A stretch of 64,000 bases of DNA from Bin5 sp963662575 (GTDB taxonomy: Bacteria > Chloroflexota > Anaerolineae > Caldilineales > Caldilineaceae). The DNA lies in NCBI GenBank assembly GCA_963662575.1, contig OY759723.1:2480001-2544000 (forward strand), in the 5' to 3' direction. The position numbers and the translations under genes were made by a program. The notes under the pieces are model-generated. The model was given only the letters and a program-made list of their open reading frames with translations, was not told the origin of the DNA and did no database searches. Positions 34,332 through 42,244 of this stretch are shown here, piece after piece. Positions within the stretch are counted from its first letter, which is position 1. Each line of letters starts with the position of its first letter.

Positions 34332-36443
34332 CTAACTTATCGCCTCAACAACAAGCAACTCCGAGGTCAAGGCGGTTTCCAGGCGCGCCGCGATGCCTGT
34401 CCGCGTAAGAACCATCCCGTCTACTTCACAGCTTTCAGCGCTGTTGTCAAAAGTGACACGGTAGCGCCGACCTGGATCGATCCCCCTGAAGCGCAGCAAG
34501 TACTCCGGTTCCGCCGGGTCGCTGAGTCGAAACAGTCCCGCAATGGCCCGCGTACGATCTTGCGATGCCAACTCCAGCACCCCCCAACCATGCGGCTCAA
34601 ATCCTTTGGCCACCGGTGTGTGGTGATAGATGCGGCTGGTAGGGTGGATGGGCCGGACGAAGTTCTTGTATATCTGCACCGCATTGTGAATGCGCGCCTG
34701 TTGGACGGCGTTGGGCGCGGCATCCTTGAGGTGGAACCAGTTCAGAGACGGATGCACGAACAGCTGCAGCCGGAACTGGAAGTCAAGCTCTGCCGTGCGT
34801 TGCCCCGACTGGCCCATACCGGCAAGTCGGTCAACCCGCTCCGGCGGCAGCGCCATCGTCATCCCGTTGGTGATCGTAAAGGCGCGCGGCGCAATCTGCC
34901 AGTCGGTTACCCAGGTATGATCGAAGTAGCGGACCATGCCCACATCGGTGCGTGCGCCGCCGCTGGCGCAGTTCTGAAAAATCACATCCTTGTGGCGTGC
35001 CGACAAGCGCGCATATATGCCGTAGACAGCCTCGTAATAGCGCCAATAGGCGTTTTCGAGATAGCCTGACTGCTCGCTGTATCCGCCCGCGCCAATGTTG
35101 CCGATGTTGTAGTCCAGGCGGAAAAGATCCAACTCGTGCTCCACGATCAGACGGTCGATCTCGCTCTCCATCCATTCGGCAACGTCGGGCCTGGTAAGAT
35201 CGATCATGCCGCCCAGCCCGCCCTCTTCACCGTATGGCCTGGCCAGCCATTCAGGCTTCTCCTTGGCAATTCTGCTTTCCGGGCCGACCCGTTCCCCGTC
35301 CATCCACAGGCCGAACTTCATGCCTTTGCCATGCACATAGTCGCGAAACGGCTTTAGGCCTCCTGGGAAACGTTCCAGGCTTACATGCCAGTCGCCCACC
35401 GTCGCGTGCCAACTGCCATTGGGCGGCGTGTACCAACTGGCGTCGATCAGAAATACCTCTGCGCCCACGTCAGCACAGGCGTCGATCTCGGAAAAAATAA
35501 GCTCCGGCGTCAGCTCCTGCTCCGGCCCGATACCGCTGACGACCAGCCCCGCGTGCTCTGGGTTTTGCGGCGGAATGACGCTTGCCCGCAAGTGGTCGTG
35601 CAGCGCATGAATGCTGGCGTCGAAATCGCCGATGACGATACCCAGATGCATCTCCGGCGTGGTAACCGTCTCGCCGGGCGCGATGACACGCAGCGGCGCA
35701 GGTCCGTCCGGGCCGCCGCGAAACCAAAGCCGCGACTGCTCCCGGCTGTTGCCGTCATCCAGGTCAAACTCGAAGGCATACCCCCCCGACCACGCCAACG
35801 TGCCCACGAACTGCTCACCGCTATGGTGATTGCGCAGAACAAAGAAAGGATGTCTGTGGCGGCCGCGGCGGTAACGGCCATCGATGCGGTAGCCCGCGTA
35901 CGGCAGCGCCCGCCAGTCGAAGTCACCTTCATTGCCCCAGTGGGTGTCGATAAAGTAGCCGACCGAGTAAGGAGATATCTCCTCATCAATGTCATACGCG
36001 CTTGTCTGCAGGACGCCGCTCCAGGGGAAGGCCGCAGAAAGGGCGGCCGGTTGCTCGGAGCAGTTGACGATCTCCAGCCAACGCGTCAGGATCGGCGTGC
36101 CATCCAATCGCGTGTGAACGCGGATCACCACCGGGCGCACCGTGTGGCGCAGTTCCAAAACTGCTGTCAGGCCATTTTCGTCTTCGGATTGACTGAAATC
36201 ACTCCAATCCCAGTGTGAGCGCAGAAGCTGCCCGTCCACCTCGACCCAGAACGCCTGCGGAGCAGGATGCGAGGCCGCGTCAAATCGCTCCGGTTCGGGA
36301 TTCGTGTAACCCGAACCATTCCAGCTGCGCCCGACAAGCTGTCCGCGGCTCAACGACTCCTGATAGGCGGCGAGACCCGACCGGTAGGTGATGGTGGGGT
36401 CCGGGTCGTGGGAAAGGAAGATATCGGCGAACGTCTCGGTCAT
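34332..36443 (-). CDS. alpha-galactosidase, GH36 family
   Basis: Glycosidase of 703 aa, typical GH36 length and with no signal peptide, so cytoplasmic. The N-terminal beta-supersandwich (about 1-290) leads into the TIM barrel with FLIDASWYTPPNGSW, GLWMDGERVGPES and the nucleophile motif LFRLDYN (Asp444). CASGGARTDVG at 492-502 is the family's substrate-binding loop, and Asp514 in WVTDW is the likely acid/base. It would remove alpha-galactose from raffinose-type or other galactosides brought in by the locus E/F transporter. ATG at 36443. Confidence 0.92.
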   Translation of the reverse strand: MTETFADIFLSHDPDPTITYRSGLAAYQESLSRGQLVGRSWNGSGYTNPEPERFDAASHPAPQAFWVEVDGQLLRSHWDWSDFSQSEDENGLTAVLELRHTVRPVVIRVHTRLDGTPILTRWLEIVNCSEQPAALSAAFPWSGVLQTSAYDIDEEISPYSVGYFIDTHWGNEGDFDWRALPYAGYRIDGRYRRGRHRHPFFVLRNHHSGEQFVGTLAWSGGYAFEFDLDDGNSREQSRLWFRGGPDGPAPLRVIAPGETVTTPEMHLGIVIGDFDASIHALHDHLRASVIPPQNPEHAGLVVSGIGPEQELTPELIFSEIDACADVGAEVFLIDASWYTPPNGSWHATVGDWHVSLERFPGGLKPFRDYVHGKGMKFGLWMDGERVGPESRIAKEKPEWLARPYGEEGGLGGMIDLTRPDVAEWMESEIDRLIVEHELDLFRLDYNIGNIGAGGYSEQSGYLENAYWRYYEAVYGIYARLSARHKDVIFQNCASGGARTDVGMVRYFDHTWVTDWQIAPRAFTITNGMTMALPPERVDRLAGMGQSGQRTAELDFQFRLQLFVHPSLNWFHLKDAAPNAVQQARIHNAVQIYKNFVRPIHPTSRIYHHTPVAKGFEPHGWGVLELASQDRTRAIAGLFRLSDPAEPEYLLRFRGIDPGRRYRVTFDNSAESCEVDGMVLTRTGIAARLETALTSELLVVEAIS

Positions 36444-36488
36444 GGCCTAAGTCCCATTCGAGGATCGGTGCGAAAGAGGGGGGCGTGA

Positions 36489-36542
36489 AGAGGAGTGAAA
36501 AGTGAGAGCCGAGGGCGCGACGCCGCACACTTCCACTCCTCT
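36489..36542 (-). promoter_or_regulatory. intercistronic stem-loop after SBP gene E
   Basis: Outer 9-bp stem AGAGGAGTG/CACTCCTCT (36489-36497 with 36534-36542), small bulge, then inner AAGTG/CACTT (36500-36504 with 36528-36532). It begins 24 nt after the SBP stop and ends 45 nt before the GH36 start. Confidence 0.65.
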
Positions 36543-36566
36543 CTCCTGTACTCAATCAACACTTGT

Positions 36567-37973
36567 CTACGGTTCCATACCCAGTTCGCGTACGTCGCTG
36601 ACCCATTCCTCGTACTGCGCTTCGCACCGGGACTGGATCATCGCTACCGCTTCCTCGCTGCCGATGTTACCTTGGCGCACTTCCGAGCATCCTTCCCCTA
36701 TGGCCGCGCCAATTTCACCGATCGAGCCGAAACCCACACCCTCGAAAGTGGTCTGAGGCAGCAGATGTTCCTGCAGAACCTGCGTCAGTTTCACCAGCGG
36801 ACCATCCGGATCGTTGTTCACGAAGTGGTCATAACTGCCCACCAGGCCCTTCCAAGCGGTGTTTGGCTGTCCGCCGTAAATCATCGCGTATGACGTCTGC
36901 CCTTCGTCCGTCACCAACATGCGCAGGAACTCGATCGCCATGTCAGGATTCTGCGCCTGTTTCAGCGAAATAAATCCCCACCCGCCTTCACCACAGAACA
37001 TCGGCGCCTCACCTTCATGGATCATCGGTGCGCCTGCCATGCGATAGGTGTAGCCCAGGTCCCAGGCAATCGGCATCGAAGGCGTGCCGTTGCCGCGCGC
37101 AAGCGCTATCTTGCCGGCCAGCGCGGCGTCGACGTGGTTCTGGTCCAGCTGCGTCTCGATGCCCAGTTCTACCGGTCCCTCGACAAACAGCCGCATCGCC
37201 TCCATACCCTCTTCGGTATTGATGTTGAACTGCTTGTTTTCCAGGTCCCACCAGTCCATGCCCTTGGGGTTCAGCAGCGTGCGCAGGATGCCGAGATAAC
37301 TCATGTCGTCCCAGCCCTGACTGCTCAGGCCCCACCTGGTCACTTTGCCGTCCTCTTCGACCTGTAACGCCTTCCCCAACTCCCACATACTTTCGTAGCT
37401 CTCAAAGTAGATGTCACCGTTCAATGGCGGATACTGGTCTTCCAGCCCCAGCGCAATGACATCTTCGCTGGGCACGTTGACCATGTTGCCCACGCCGTTA
37501 CACTCTGTCGGCACACCCCAGATCTCACCCTGCCACATGTAAGCGCCGATTGCGTCGCCCACAAAATCCTCGTCCGGGTCCACATCCATCTGGTTGTAGA
37601 CCTGCTCGGTGCAGGGGACCAGAGCCTGATGCAGATGGAGGCTTGTTAACTGTTCACCCATGATGCAGGCAACGTCAGGCTGTGTCCCTGCCGCCAAGCC
37701 TGCAATTACCTTGGGAGGGATCGGCCAAGCCTGCGGCTGTACCTCGAACGTCCCGCCGCCTTGCTCCGCGAACAGATCCGAAAGACGCTGGTAAGCTTCT
37801 ACATGGGGGTCATACTGCAGTCCCCACATCACGCCTACCCGTTGCTCTCTGGGTATCGCCGCGCTTTCGCCTCCCGGCGCCGTCGGCGCAACACAGGCGG
37901 CCAGTAGGCCGACGCCCATCGCCCCAGCCGAGACTTTCAGGACTTCCCTGCGGCTTAACATCGTCCGTTCCAT
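36567..37973 (-). CDS. extracellular solute-binding lipoprotein, family 1, copy E
   Basis: Sugar-binding protein of 468 aa. MERTMLSRREVLKVSAGAMG has a twin-arginine motif and the lipobox LAAC follows. The mature protein opens GVMWGLQYDPHVEAYQRLSDLF. It has the same length as the neighbouring copy F and, by my hand count, about 80 substitutions in 468 positions (about 83% identity), with the last 29 residues almost the same. Differences concentrate in the signal region and in scattered surface-like or ligand-side stretches (for example GGQPNTAWKGLVG against GGAPHTSWKDLVG). ATG at 37973 has an AAGGAGG site. Confidence 0.93.
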   Translation of the reverse strand: MERTMLSRREVLKVSAGAMGVGLLAACVAPTAPGGESAAIPREQRVGVMWGLQYDPHVEAYQRLSDLFAEQGGGTFEVQPQAWPIPPKVIAGLAAGTQPDVACIMGEQLTSLHLHQALVPCTEQVYNQMDVDPDEDFVGDAIGAYMWQGEIWGVPTECNGVGNMVNVPSEDVIALGLEDQYPPLNGDIYFESYESMWELGKALQVEEDGKVTRWGLSSQGWDDMSYLGILRTLLNPKGMDWWDLENKQFNINTEEGMEAMRLFVEGPVELGIETQLDQNHVDAALAGKIALARGNGTPSMPIAWDLGYTYRMAGAPMIHEGEAPMFCGEGGWGFISLKQAQNPDMAIEFLRMLVTDEGQTSYAMIYGGQPNTAWKGLVGSYDHFVNNDPDGPLVKLTQVLQEHLLPQTTFEGVGFGSIGEIGAAIGEGCSEVRQGNIGSEEAVAMIQSRCEAQYEEWVSDVRELGMEP

Positions 37974-38033
37974 CGTCTTGCCTCCTTTGTGAAAGTGGAT
38001 CTGTACACTGTAAGAGCGCTAAAGACGGAAGGA

Positions 38034-38058
38034 GGAGTGAGAGAACAACTCTCACTCC
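38034..38058 (-). promoter_or_regulatory. intercistronic stem-loop between SBP copies F and E
   Basis: A perfect 10-bp stem GGAGTGAGAG/CTCTCACTCC (38034-38043 with 38049-38058) with loop AACAA. It begins 20 nt after the stop of copy F and ends 60 nt before the start of copy E. No T-run follows on the minus strand. Confidence 0.7.
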
Positions 38059-38078
38059 CCATTACTCTCTTCTCGAAT

Positions 38079-39485
38079 TTACGGTTCCATACCCAGTTCG
38101 CGGACGTCACTGACCCATTCCTCGTACTGAGCCTCGCAGCGCGACTGGATCAACTCCACTGCTTCCTCGCTGCCAATGTTCCCCTGCCGCACCTCGGAAG
38201 CTCCTTCCGTGATGGCCGAGCCGATCTCTGCGATGGAGCCGAAGCCCACGCCTTCGAACCGGGTCAGGGGCTGCAGATGCTCCTGCAGGACCTTGGCCAT
38301 GCCAACTGCAGGTCCGTCGGGATCAGGCTCGGAGAAGTGGTCATAAACGCCGACCAAGTCCTTCCAGGAAGTGTGGGGTGCGCCCCCGTAAATCCTGGCG
38401 TATTCGACCTGCCCTTCGTGCGTGACCAACATGCGCAGAAATTCGATGGCCATATCGGGATTCTTGGCCTGCTTCAGCGAGATGAATCCCCATCCCCCCT
38501 CACCGGCGAAGATCGGCAATTCACCTTCAAAGACCATTGGCGCGCCGCACATAAGGTAAGTGTAGCCCAGTTCCCAGGACATCGGCAGCGACGGTGTGCC
38601 GTTGCCTCGTGCCAGCGCCACCTTGCCGGCCAACGCGGCGTCGACGTGGCTCTGGTCCAGCTGTGTTTCGATGCCCATCTCCACCGGTGTCTCGACGTAG
38701 AGCCGCATAGCTTCCATGCCCTCTTCGGTGTTGATGTGGAACTGCTTGTTTTCAAGATCCCACCAGTCCTGGCCCTTTTTGTCGAGCAGCGTTCGCAGAA
38801 TGCCGAGATAGCTCATGTCGTCCCAGCCCTGGCTGCTCAGGCCCCACCTGGTTACCTTTCCGTCCTCTTCGATCTGTAGCGCCTGCGCCAACTCCCACAT
38901 GCTGGCGTAGCTCTCGAAGAAGACTTCTCCGTTCAGCGGCGGATACTGGTCTTCCAAACCCAAAGCAATGACGTCTTCGCTGGGAACGTTTACCATGTTG
39001 CCGACACCGTTGGCCTCGGTTGGTACGCCCCAAATCTCGCCTTGCCAGGTATATGCGCCAATAGCATCGCCGACAAACGACTCTTCCGGGTCTACGCCCA
39101 TATGGTTGTAGACCTGCTCCGTGCATGGGACCAGCGCCTGGTGCAGATGCAAACTGGTCAACTGTTCGCCCATGATGCAGGCAACATCAGGCTGTGTCCC
39201 GGCAGCCAACGCGGCAATCACTTTGGGTGGGATCGGCCAAGCCTGCGGCTGAACTTCGTACGTCCCTCCGCCTTGCGACTCGAAAAGGTCAGCAAGTCGT
39301 TGGTACGCTGCCACATGGGGGTCGTACTGCAAGCCCCACAGCACACCCTGCCGCTGCTCACTGGGTACGGCCGCGCCTTCGCTGCCTGGCGCCGTCGGCG
39401 CTGCGCACGCCGCCAACAGGCCTACTCCCATCACCCCTGCCGTCGTCCTCAGAACATCTCTGCGGCTGTACATTGTCTGTTTCAT
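38079..39485 (-). CDS. extracellular solute-binding lipoprotein, family 1, copy F
   Basis: Sugar-binding protein of 468 aa, tandem paralogue of copy E. MKQTMYSRRDVLRTTAGVMG carries the twin-arginine motif and the lipobox LAAC follows. It is the first gene of the locus, so it should be the most abundantly read. Two SBPs feeding one permease pair could widen the substrate range. ATG at 39485 has an AGGAG site about 9 nt upstream. No convincing promoter was found upstream, though TTGAAT (minus strand, about 39565-39570) with a weak -10 is possible. Confidence 0.93.
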   Translation of the reverse strand: MKQTMYSRRDVLRTTAGVMGVGLLAACAAPTAPGSEGAAVPSEQRQGVLWGLQYDPHVAAYQRLADLFESQGGGTYEVQPQAWPIPPKVIAALAAGTQPDVACIMGEQLTSLHLHQALVPCTEQVYNHMGVDPEESFVGDAIGAYTWQGEIWGVPTEANGVGNMVNVPSEDVIALGLEDQYPPLNGEVFFESYASMWELAQALQIEEDGKVTRWGLSSQGWDDMSYLGILRTLLDKKGQDWWDLENKQFHINTEEGMEAMRLYVETPVEMGIETQLDQSHVDAALAGKVALARGNGTPSLPMSWELGYTYLMCGAPMVFEGELPIFAGEGGWGFISLKQAKNPDMAIEFLRMLVTHEGQVEYARIYGGAPHTSWKDLVGVYDHFSEPDPDGPAVGMAKVLQEHLQPLTRFEGVGFGSIAEIGSAITEGASEVRQGNIGSEEAVELIQSRCEAQYEEWVSDVRELGMEP

Positions 39486-39606
39486 GCCTCATTCTCCTGT
39501 AAATGATGGATGTGAACCGACGTAAAGTTGTAAATTGGCTGGCATAATTTTCATTGCGCCATTTATTCAAAGTGCCGTTGCACCAGCGTCGTATGACGCC
39601 CTGGCG

Positions 39607-39618
39607 TTAGGCGCCTAA
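39607..39618. promoter_or_regulatory. 12-bp perfect palindrome
   Basis: TTAGGCGCCTAA, centred on CG, 20 bp from the centre of a second inverted repeat (39586-39599). The spacing of about two helical turns is suitable for a dimeric regulator on the divergent region of SBP genes F and G. Confidence 0.4.
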
Positions 39619-39844
39619 GCCTTACCACCCTGATAAGAGTACTGAAAAGTTCGGTCTGGGTCACTGCAATTTGCCCCAAAGAGCATATCGATTCCGTGCA
39701 AGCGGATCAGCGCCATCGTCATTACATGGCTCGCCGTCTATTGATGTGTCTTTAGCGCTGATCCTCCGGTTATGCAAGAGGTTGGACAAAGAAGTAGAAG
39801 CTGTGTGCGTGTGGGTTCGGACGGGATCCAATTATTCTTTTCAG

Positions 39845-39858
39845 GTGACGGTCGTCAC
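39845..39858. promoter_or_regulatory. inverted repeat upstream of gene G promoter
   Basis: GTGACG-GT-CGTCAC, perfect 6-bp arms with a 2-nt spacer, 43 nt before the -35 box of gene G. Possible activator site. Confidence 0.4.
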
Positions 39859-39900
39859 GTTCTGTTGGAATACGGGGCGAAGTTGAGAGAAAGTTGTGAA

Positions 39901-39930
39901 TTGACGTGTCTGGCGGTCTTACTATACAAT
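39901..39930 (+). promoter_or_regulatory. sigma-70-like promoter of SBP gene G
   Basis: TTGACG (39901-39906) followed by TATACAAT (39923-39930), giving a 16-nt spacer to TATACA or 18 nt to TACAAT. It would leave a leader of about 240 nt before the gene G ATG. Confidence 0.55.
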
Positions 39931-40177
39931 CGTTTTTGGTTGTCGCCAACTGCCCAAAAAATACAGTTAGCTGACACCAATAAGGTGGCGCCGCTATCTT
40001 AGCACTGTCGTCAGCAAATTCACAACAGCAAAAAAAGTAGGTCGGTTGCCGCCGGGGACGCTGTTTATGCCCTGTCGAACCGTCGACTGTTCCCCATTAC
40101 GCCAGGAATCGACGGTGAGACTTCCGGGCCATCGAAGCGATCCAATGCTGACGCGTCAATCAACAGGAGGGGGAGTC

Positions 40178-41761
40178 ATGGTTCGGAAAACGACTTGGAG
40201 ATGGATGGCGTTGGTCCTCGTGTTGGCAATGGTGCTGGCGGGCTGTCAGCCGGTACAACCGGCTGGGTCAAGCGGCGATGCAGACATGGCCGGCGAAGAG
40301 GTAGTTATTGCCGTTGGCATCGAGCCGGTCAGTCTGGACGCCTGGCGGTCATTCGCCGGAACCGGCGGACCTGGCTTCCGTAACGCGATCGAACAACTGA
40401 TTAACCGCGATTTCACCACCGGTGCGTTCGTCCCTATCCTGGCCACTTCCTGGGAGAGAATGAACGACACCACGATACGCTTCACGCTCCGTGAGGGCGT
40501 GACCTTCCACGATGGCTCGCCCTTCAATGCTGAAGCCGCCGCCGCCAGTATCAACCACACCTTCGATGCGGACAACGCTTTCGACCTGCTCGATTTCCTC
40601 GGCACAATGAGCGCAGCCGCCGTTGACGAATATACGCTCGACGTGTCGACCCCGGAGCCCGACCCGATTCTCCTCGGCAAGGTCGAATGGGTGGGCATCT
40701 CATCCGCCAGGCAACTGGCCGAGGATCCCGACTCCTACCATACCGAGATTATCGGCACCGGCCCGTACAAGTATGTCGAGTGGCGTAAAGGCGAGTCGAT
40801 TACCTATGAGGCCAACCCGGACTGGTGGGGCCTTTCCAACACCGCCGACGCACGCGGTGCGCAAACCTTCCAGAACATTACCGTTCGATTCCTGCAGGAG
40901 AATCAGGTGCGGTCCGCCGCCGTGCAGGCCGGTGAGGTCGATCTGGCCCAGTTCGTAACGCCCGAACAGTGCCAGTTGCTCGACGAGAGTGCTGACACCA
41001 GTTGCGTTTCGGCCCCCAGTGTGGAAACAATCTTTATCCGCATGGATACCAACAGTCCCCTGCTGTCGGACCGCCGCGCCCGCCTCGCATTGCAGTTGGC
41101 GATTGACAAGGAAGCAATCGTCGGAAGCATCCTCGGCGGCGCCGCCACTGTCGCCAGCCAGATCGTAAACTCATCCGCCACCGGTCACGATCCCAGCCTG
41201 GAGCCCTATCCATTTGACCCAGACCAGGCGCGCGAACTCCTGGCCGCCGCGGCCGCAGACGGCGTACCCGTCGATATGGAGATCACGCTTGGCGCCCGCC
41301 ATGCCGTCTTCCCCAGAATAGACGAGGTGATTCAGGCGGTTGCCTCCATGCTCACCGATGTCGGTTTCAGCGTAACCACCACCTTCTACGATCCCGAAGG
41401 CTTCGGACAGGTGATGCTGATCAACATCAAGGACGTTCCCGTTGAGCGGAACTTCGTCGCCATCCATCTGCATGGCAATGAGATCATGGATTACCACTCC
41501 TCCTACCGCTTCTACTACTCCTGCGAAGGCATTCTTTCCGTGTACTGCAACGAGGAAGCCGATGCCGTCTGGATGAAGGCGAATCCGTTGACAGGGGAGG
41601 AGCGTGAAATGACCCTGCAGGAGCTAAGCCGGATCGTGCATGAGGACGTTGCCATCGGCTACATCGGCCACCTGGATCTCGCATACGGCGTCGGTAGCCG
41701 GATCAATTGGGCGCCGCAACTCGACCATCGCATTCTCGTCAAGGAGATGACGCTCAAATAG
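40178..41761 (+). CDS. orphan extracellular solute-binding lipoprotein, family 5 (G)
   Basis: Binding protein of 527 aa. MVRKTTWRWMALVLVLAMVL with lipobox LAGC is a Sec-type lipoprotein signal. IRFTLREGVTFHDGSPFNAEAAAASINHTFD is the family 5 hallmark; the relatives here include nickel- and peptide-type members. ATG at 40178 with AGGAGG at 40165-40170 is chosen over an upstream in-frame ATG at 40046, whose extra 44 residues are not signal-like. No permease or ATPase gene follows; a terminator-like stem-loop is found 75 nt downstream. It may supply another importer, for example loci B, D or H. Confidence 0.9.
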   Translation: MVRKTTWRWMALVLVLAMVLAGCQPVQPAGSSGDADMAGEEVVIAVGIEPVSLDAWRSFAGTGGPGFRNAIEQLINRDFTTGAFVPILATSWERMNDTTIRFTLREGVTFHDGSPFNAEAAAASINHTFDADNAFDLLDFLGTMSAAAVDEYTLDVSTPEPDPILLGKVEWVGISSARQLAEDPDSYHTEIIGTGPYKYVEWRKGESITYEANPDWWGLSNTADARGAQTFQNITVRFLQENQVRSAAVQAGEVDLAQFVTPEQCQLLDESADTSCVSAPSVETIFIRMDTNSPLLSDRRARLALQLAIDKEAIVGSILGGAATVASQIVNSSATGHDPSLEPYPFDPDQARELLAAAAADGVPVDMEITLGARHAVFPRIDEVIQAVASMLTDVGFSVTTTFYDPEGFGQVMLINIKDVPVERNFVAIHLHGNEIMDYHSSYRFYYSCEGILSVYCNEEADAVWMKANPLTGEEREMTLQELSRIVHEDVAIGYIGHLDLAYGVGSRINWAPQLDHRILVKEMTLK

Positions 41762-41836
41762 GCCCGTGTAAATCCCCCGTGAATCGCGGCCTTCTGCGAA
41801 GGCGGTATCTGTTACTGTTCTAACATGTTACATATC

Positions 41837-41866
41837 GACCGCGGCGCTGCCGCCAGCGTCGCGGTC
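41837..41866 (+). terminator. stem-loop after SBP gene G
   Basis: GACCGCGGCGCT pairs with AGCGTCGCGGTC: 12 bp including one G-U pair, loop GCCGCC. It is 75 nt after the stop of gene G and followed by AATCTTT. It likely ends the single-gene transcript. A 10-bp palindrome TAACATGTTA precedes it at 41821-41830. Confidence 0.6.
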
Positions 41867-41975
41867 AATCTTTGCAACCACCTGAGCTGAGCCCGGTCCT
41901 GGTTAAGACTGGGCCTTGAATTGTACAAGCGCTTACGGGTAACCTCTAGAGCGCCGGATATAGTGGAGACACACT

Positions 41976-42188
41976 ATGAAGGAAAGCAGCCGGACGGGCA
42001 TCATTATAGCGGGTGTGATAGGAGGCGCGCTGCTGGGCGGCGTGTTTGCCTGGCTATCCAGCGCGCGCGCCGAAGAGGGCGAAGAAACAGCCATTGAAGC
42101 CATCGGCCCCTCCGAATACTTCCAACTCGGAATCGGGATTCTCACCCTGGCGCGACAGTTTCAGTCTTTGCTCCAGCGAAAATTGTAA
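41976..42188 (+). CDS. small single-pass membrane protein
   Basis: Short protein of 70 aa: a basic start (MKESSRTG), one Gly-rich membrane helix (IIIAGVIGGALLGGVFAWLSS) and an acidic tail (EEGEETAIEAIGPSEYF). A GGAG site stands 7 nt before ATG 41976, and the composition fits a real gene, similar in layout to YtxH-type proteins. It is 56 nt before the ferredoxin-NADP reductase gene. Function unknown. Confidence 0.6.
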   Translation: MKESSRTGIIIAGVIGGALLGGVFAWLSSARAEEGEETAIEAIGPSEYFQLGIGILTLARQFQSLLQRKL

Positions 42189-42244
42189 AATTCGCTACCC
42201 TGTTGTAATTTGAAGGCCGAAACGAAATACAAAGGAACTTTGCG

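Larger units (their letters stand above)
39486..40177. other. long divergent intergenic region with palindromes
   Basis: About 690 bases between the divergent SBP genes F and G. Two short plus-strand open frames (71 and 76 codons, around 39671-40002) overlap each other, lack ribosome sites and look like noise. Supported sites are GCGTC-GTAT-GACGC (39586-39599), the 12-bp palindrome TTAGGCGCCTAA (39607-39618), GTGACG-GT-CGTCAC (39845-39858), and a promoter for gene G (39901-39930). Confidence 0.6.

Noticed and set aside
36567..39485. Assembly artefact causing a false SBP duplication
   Set aside because: The copies differ at about 80 residues and have different spacers and signal peptides, so they are true paralogues.
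39671..40002. Two small overlapping plus-strand open frames
   Set aside because: They have no ribosome site, no recognisable sequence and overlap in different frames; treated as noise in an intergenic region.
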